DNA from: Alopecurus myosuroides
Lineage: Eukaryota; Streptophyta; Magnoliopsida; Poales; Poaceae
Reading direction: 5' to 3'
DNA: 64,000 bases
NCBI GenBank assembly: GCA_028641055.1
Contig: CM054057.1
Coordinates: 326,312,941 to 326,376,940, forward strand
Below the pieces are notes generated by a model. It saw only the letters and a program-made list of their open reading frames with translations. It was not told the DNA's origin and searched no databases. Below, piece by piece: positions 60,229-64,000 of the stretch (within the stretch, counting starts at the first letter, position 1; each line of letters starts with the position of its first letter). The position numbers were made by a program, and so were the translations under genes.

Positions 60229-61391
60229 CTAGTATCCTGGGTGGTAATCATGTCCACCACTCGACGAACCTCCCTGGAAGAAGGATGGATCCTGCCATGC
60301 CTGTGCTCCAAGGTGTGGTTCAGGGAAGCCCCAGGGATATGCCATAGGCGCCTGGTATTGGGGCTCCTCCTGTTGTTGCTCTTCTTGTTGTGGCTCTTCT
60401 TGCACAGTCCACTTTGTCTCCCTGTCAAACAAGTCAGCCCAAGGGATTCTAACAGACACAATGTGCCCATTAGAATCCTTATAGCAATATGAAAAATATT
60501 CTTTCTCAGCCCTGCTCATATCCATGCGAAAAAGTAAACCAAAATCCAGCAGTCGAGACTCATTTACCATGGTACCCAAGTTATCATTAAAACCTCGTTC
60601 TGCCATAATGTATTCATGGATTAAAGTGGCAATGGCACCAACATATAAAGGAGTTTTATCCGTGCCATTCCTACTCACAGCTAAATGCAAAGTTCTAGCA
60701 AGTATGGTTCCCAGGTTATATATAGGTGCTGTATTTTCCATTGCACATTTTAATAAATAGATCATAGGACCAGTGCAAGCAGAAGTGTTATCCCTAGCAA
60801 GGAATCCTATAGCAAGAAACAATGCAAAATATCTAAGGCCCGGGTGTTGGATTCATGTGAGCTTACCTCTATTCATTCTTTCAGGAATATTTTTAGCAAT
60901 GCTACGCCAGAATGTGACAAGTTCTTCTCTAGAATCAGCATATGTTTCATCCCATAACCCCGTAGTTGGTACACGTATAGCCTTACAGAATTCCTCTAAT
61001 GACATGACTAAACGCTCCCCCTCATTGTAAATTTAATGACAAAAGTAGCTGGAGGAGGGTTCTTAGACTTACTTTTCCGGTGCACCACCGGTCCCTCAAA
61101 CCTGAATGTAGAGAGGAATTCCCTCGAGAGTTCCACATATGTGTTGCATGGATGGCGTGAGAACTCAAGCAGCCCCGTAGTTGCAGCAAAGGCTTGGAAA
61201 TCTTCAGCAATCCCCCAATGTTCAAGAACTTCAGGGTCTTGCCATCTTGTGGTATGGACACGCAGATTTTCACCTGCAAAAACCAATTCATCTTCCCATA
61301 ACTGATTATCATCATGATTGTTGGACACCCTTGATTCTCTTCTCCTTGTCCTTGAGGACATCCCAAGCAATGCCTTTCCCTTGTTCAGCAT
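60229..61391 (-). pseudogene. Athila ORF at the env position, broken by a frameshift and a stop
   Basis: The ATG at 61391 follows a 3' splice site (61401-61402). The protein has the general pattern I know for the ATHILA ORF-1 family (PF03078): a WQDPEVLEHWGIAEDFQAF-type helix region, EFLSTFRF, and later a GFLARDN..YLLKCAMENTAPI segment. It ends in a Gln/Glu/Pro-rich tail with a stop at 60229. A frameshift at a G-run (about 61012-61020) and a TGA at 60853-60855 break it. The role of this ORF in Athila elements is not settled; in some lineages the env-position ORF is called envelope-like, but I see no signal peptide or clear membrane segment here. It would not give a full protein as it stands. 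Confidence 0.6.
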
Positions 61392-61400
61392 GTTACCTTG

Positions 61401-61622
61401 CTGTACCAAAATAAAATTCAACAAAAATTAAATTGTATCACTCTAAAACATTGCTAAGGCATCCATAACTAGTCCTCTAATCAATATCATGCATCCATAT
61501 CAACTAGAAAACTTAAATTCATGGAGTTCTTAGACATAATAGGTGACACCTAGTGCAGCAAAATACTTCATACACAAAGCATGGGAGCAAAAAGTAATTG
61601 GATGAGTGAAGGAGTTACATAC
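61401..61622 (-). other. Candidate 222-bp intron before the Athila ORF
   Basis: On the minus strand CTTG/GTATGT begins the intron at 61622 and a T-rich ATTTTGGTACAG ends it at 61401, ten bases before the ATG at 61391. The interior is AT-rich, as plant introns are. It could be the whole intron of a short transcript, or the acceptor could join a donor further upstream. Confidence 0.5.
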
Positions 61623-61960
61623 CAAGGAGTGATTCCATCAAACAGATTTGAAAAATCTGCCTCAAATGTGGAGATCAAGGATTGACGGAGAAACAGAGCA
61701 CGGGAAAAATGGAGGAGATGAACTGGGGTTGGTTTTCGGTCGAAAGGGAGCAGATGAGCATTGGATGGGCCCCAGCATCCACTTGTGGCCAAAAATGGGG
61801 TATCCCACACGGCCACGGAATCTGGCCACGTGGAGGTACCTATTTTGGCCCCTGGTGGCCTGCTAGTGCTCCCCCACTGGCTGCTGGTCCCTTCGGGCAA
61901 AAATCTGACCCCCTAATTTTTCTGGAATTTTACGTGAAACTTTTCTACAGAGAATTTCTA
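61623..61960 (-). promoter_or_regulatory. LTR-like segment upstream of the Athila ORF (possible internal promoter)
   Basis: It contains cccacacggccacgg-aatctggccacgtgg (about 61803-61834), nearly the same hairpin, in the same orientation, as the U3 of the element V LTR. Matching flanks (ggccaaaa on one side, ttttggcccc on the other) and a similar 'ttacgtg' stretch follow. The LTR copy stands just upstream of the TATATA, so this internal copy may be a U3-derived promoter; I find no clear TATA in it. 61961-62177 is AT-rich and shows nothing more. Confidence 0.4.
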
Positions 61961-62177
61961 AAACTTCATATTCTGTGATTTCTGATTCTAATTTTTTTAA
62001 TACTATGTCTATGTCTCACAATTTTAAAGCAAATAACATAAAAAAAATGGAATTTAAATGTTTGTGAATCATGCCTTTATCATTTCCACATTATTAATGA
62101 GGTTGATTAGGTCTCATTAGCAACATGTAAATAATATAGCTCATGATTCTTATTATTACTTATTATAAAACAATAAA

Positions 62178-64000
62178 TCAAGTTACCTCATATTTGATTG
62201 GAATGGTCCCAATCATCAATATTTCATACCTTGGTGCTGGAGGTGGTATAGGTATTTCAATGCTACCAATCTTAATGGAATTTATTTGTATAGCATTCAC
62301 ACTTGTGCTCATACTTGTAACATGTTTCTTCTTGGGAAAATAAATAGTGTGCTCTTTGCCTTTAACATTAAATGTCACTTTGCTCTCAGTGCAATTTATC
62401 ACAGCTCCTGCAGTATTCAAAAAAGTTCTACCAAGAATAATAGATAGATTATCATCTTCAGGCATTTCTAATATAACAAAATCAGTAGGTATCAACTCAT
62501 TAGCAATAGAGATGGGAACATCCTCACATATTCCTATAGGTACATCAGTTGTTTTATCAGCCATTTGTAAAGATATTTCTGTTGGAACTAGTTTGTTCAA
62601 ATTAAGCTTCTTATATAGTGAGAAAGGCATAACACTAACACCAGCTCCTAAATCACATAATGCATATTTCACATAGGCTTCTTTAATTTTGCAAGGAATA
62701 GTAGGAATACCAGGATCTCCACGTTTTTCAGGCAATTTTCCTTTAAATGAATAATTAGGAAGCATGGCAGTAATAGCATCAATAGGTATCTTTCTCTTAT
62801 TAGTGACAATATCTTTCATGTATTTTGAATATGGAGGATTCTTAATAGCATCAATAAGTGGAATCTCTAATTTCATATTCTTAATCATATCATAAAATTG
62901 CCCATACCTCTCTTCATCTTTTGTTTTTGATATCTCTTGGGGATATGGAATGGGTTTTTGTACCCATGGATCCCTTTCTTTACCTTTATCTTTATCTTTA
63001 TTTGGTTTCTTCTTCTTCTTGGTCTTCTCAATAGGAGGCTGAGGATCCTCCTTACCAGCAGCTGCTTCGTTATTATCATCCTCAGTTTCAGCATCAGAAA
63101 TAGAAATATCCTTGTCTTGCTCATTGGAGACATCATCATGCTCACTCTCATTGGGAGATTTTCCTGCAAAATATTTATCTTTAAGAGCAACTTGCTCTTT
63201 TCTTTTAGGATGATCATCAGGATAATCAGGATCCTGGGTGCTTGCACCTCCCCTTGTATTAACTCCACATAATTGTTTTTGTTTATTCAGATTTTCATAC
63301 AATTGATTTTGTAAAGAAATCATTTGCTCAACTTGATTGTTCATCATTTCACAACGTTTAACAATTCTTTTAACTTCCCCTACACTAGCATTTAAATTTT
63401 CACGGAGGAAATTAATTTTATGATGGTTTTCCATGATAGTCATTCTAATTTTACGCTCCTCGGGATTATCATGATAAGCAAAATTGTTAACATAAGAGAC
63501 ATCAACAGGAGGTGTTACCTCCTCATTACCTTCCATAGGGAGTATAGAGTTCACTTGAATTGGAAAGCATGGTTCATCAGTAGGAAGTTTAATACCCATT
63601 TCAGATAATTCCTTGAGATGAGAGGTTTTAATTCCCCTCTCTTTAATATCCTTGGAAGCTTCAGCCATTGTTTCTTGGTTCAATTCGAGTATACCTCCTT
63701 TCTTCTCTGGGAGTGTCTCATTTTTATCTATCTCCTCAATGTTCCAATCAGCTTCATTCTCGAGAATAGACTCCAGTAATTCAATTGCTTCATCAACACT
63801 TCTGTCCCTAAAGATATTCCCTGCAATACTATCAAGGTAGTCTCTTGTTTTCCCCATTAGTCCATTATAGAATATATCAAGCAATTCATGAGGTTTAAAA
63901 CCATGACCAGGACATTTCTTACACATTTTACCAAATCTCTCCCAAGCTTGGGGTAGACTCTCTTTCTTATCTTGTTTAAAATTGCCAATTTCAACAGTTA
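62178..64000 (-). CDS. Gag-protease of element V (5' part beyond window)
   Basis: The frame is open from 64000 to the stop at 62178-62180, at least 606 codons, and continues upstream off the window. The right end carries the C-terminal half of an Athila-type gag domain (LPQAWERFGKMCKKCPGHGF, then NGLMGKTRDYLDSIAG). A coiled coil follows at about 63290-63430 (NNQVEQMISLQNQLYENLN), then an acidic region and a lysine-rich linker. The aspartic protease has its active-site block at about 62641-62656 (CDLGAGVSVM, a D-L-G in place of D-T-G, frequent in Athila) and the second part ILGRTFLNTAGAVINC at about 62385-62430. It stops shortly after the protease; RT does not follow. No standard zinc knuckle is visible. 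The frame is undamaged, so the protein may still be made. Confidence 0.8.
   Translation of the reverse strand, partial: TVEIGNFKQDKKESLPQAWERFGKMCKKCPGHGFKPHELLDIFYNGLMGKTRDYLDSIAGNIFRDRSVDEAIELLESILENEADWNIEEIDKNETLPEKKGGILELNQETMAEASKDIKERGIKTSHLKELSEMGIKLPTDEPCFPIQVNSILPMEGNEEVTPPVDVSYVNNFAYHDNPEERKIRMTIMENHHKINFLRENLNASVGEVKRIVKRCEMMNNQVEQMISLQNQLYENLNKQKQLCGVNTRGGASTQDPDYPDDHPKRKEQVALKDKYFAGKSPNESEHDDVSNEQDKDISISDAETEDDNNEAAAGKEDPQPPIEKTKKKKKPNKDKDKGKERDPWVQKPIPYPQEISKTKDEERYGQFYDMIKNMKLEIPLIDAIKNPPYSKYMKDIVTNKRKIPIDAITAMLPNYSFKGKLPEKRGDPGIPTIPCKIKEAYVKYALCDLGAGVSVMPFSLYKKLNLNKLVPTEISLQMADKTTDVPIGICEDVPISIANELIPTDFVILEMPEDDNLSIILGRTFLNTAGAVINCTESKVTFNVKGKEHTIYFPKKKHVTSMSTSVNAIQINSIKIGSIEIPIPPPAPRYEILMIGTIPIKYEVT

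Larger units (their letters stand above)
57169..64000 (-). mobile_element. Element V: Athila-type with Gag-protease and Athila ORF but no RT/IN (runs off window)
   Basis: Minus strand. 3' LTR 57169-58536, then a non-coding stretch, the Athila ORF (60229-61391), an intron and LTR-like segment (61401-61960), and Gag-protease (62178 to beyond 64000). It is inserted in the gag-like frame of element IV; the left flank is CTTGG. In autonomous Athila elements RT, RNase H and integrase lie between protease and the env-position ORF; here only 750 bp separate them. Confidence 0.78.

Noticed and set aside
1..64000. Host single-copy gene, rRNA, CRISPR array or bacterial-type operon
   Set aside because: All long frames carry retrotransposon motifs or are shadows; no rRNA or regularly spaced short repeats were seen.

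Overview
The window is intergenic plant DNA, almost certainly from a grass and probably a large-genome pooid such as a Triticeae or Poeae relative. The grounds are the polyprotein wording, the long LTRs with alternating AT-rich and GC-rich blocks, Athila-type elements lacking pol, and a Tat-type element with an antisense gene. I see no single-copy host gene. Nearly every base can be placed in nested LTR retrotransposons plus one Helitron. Family labels rest on motifs and memory, not on a search.

Left part (1-13345): element I lies on the minus strand. It has two LTRs of about 4.8 kb (the left one cut by the window edge) around only 1.8 kb of non-coding DNA, with a tRNA-iMet-type primer site. 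The left LTR carries a 2178-bp Helitron (619-2796), and the right LTR preserves the exact empty site at 9430/9431. 13469-29521 is element II, minus strand, an internally deleted relative of the intact chromovirus described below. It is interrupted by a 9984-bp Tat-like element (14115-24098, target duplication AATAG) that encodes gag and protease on the minus strand and a spliced multi-exon gene on the plus strand. 29522-32591 is a truncated LTR of a third related element (III).

Middle (32592-50766): after a short Copia-like LTR fragment comes a plus-strand Athila relict (about 32896-33508, resuming at 49719-50766). A minus-strand solo LTR was inserted in it (33509-34698 and 49309-49718). Inside that solo LTR sits an intact Ty3/gypsy chromovirus (element VI, 34699-49303, 14605 bp, target duplication TCGCC) with 4.3-kb LTRs, a 1463-residue uninterrupted Gag-Pol with chromodomain, and an extra upstream ORF. 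Candidate splice acceptors sit directly before both ORFs. Its LTRs also hold what looks like a small spliced gene with a GC-AG intron.

Right part (50767-64000): two minus-strand Athila-type elements. Element IV (50767-57168) has a gag-like frame with two in-frame stops. Element V was inserted in that frame (from 57169, running off the window). It has Gag-protease but no RT/IN, followed by a broken Athila ORF preceded by an LTR-like segment and a candidate 222-bp intron.

Only element VI looks able to be autonomous. Elements I, II, the Tat-like element, IV and V all lack some or all of pol and would depend on enzymes supplied in trans.
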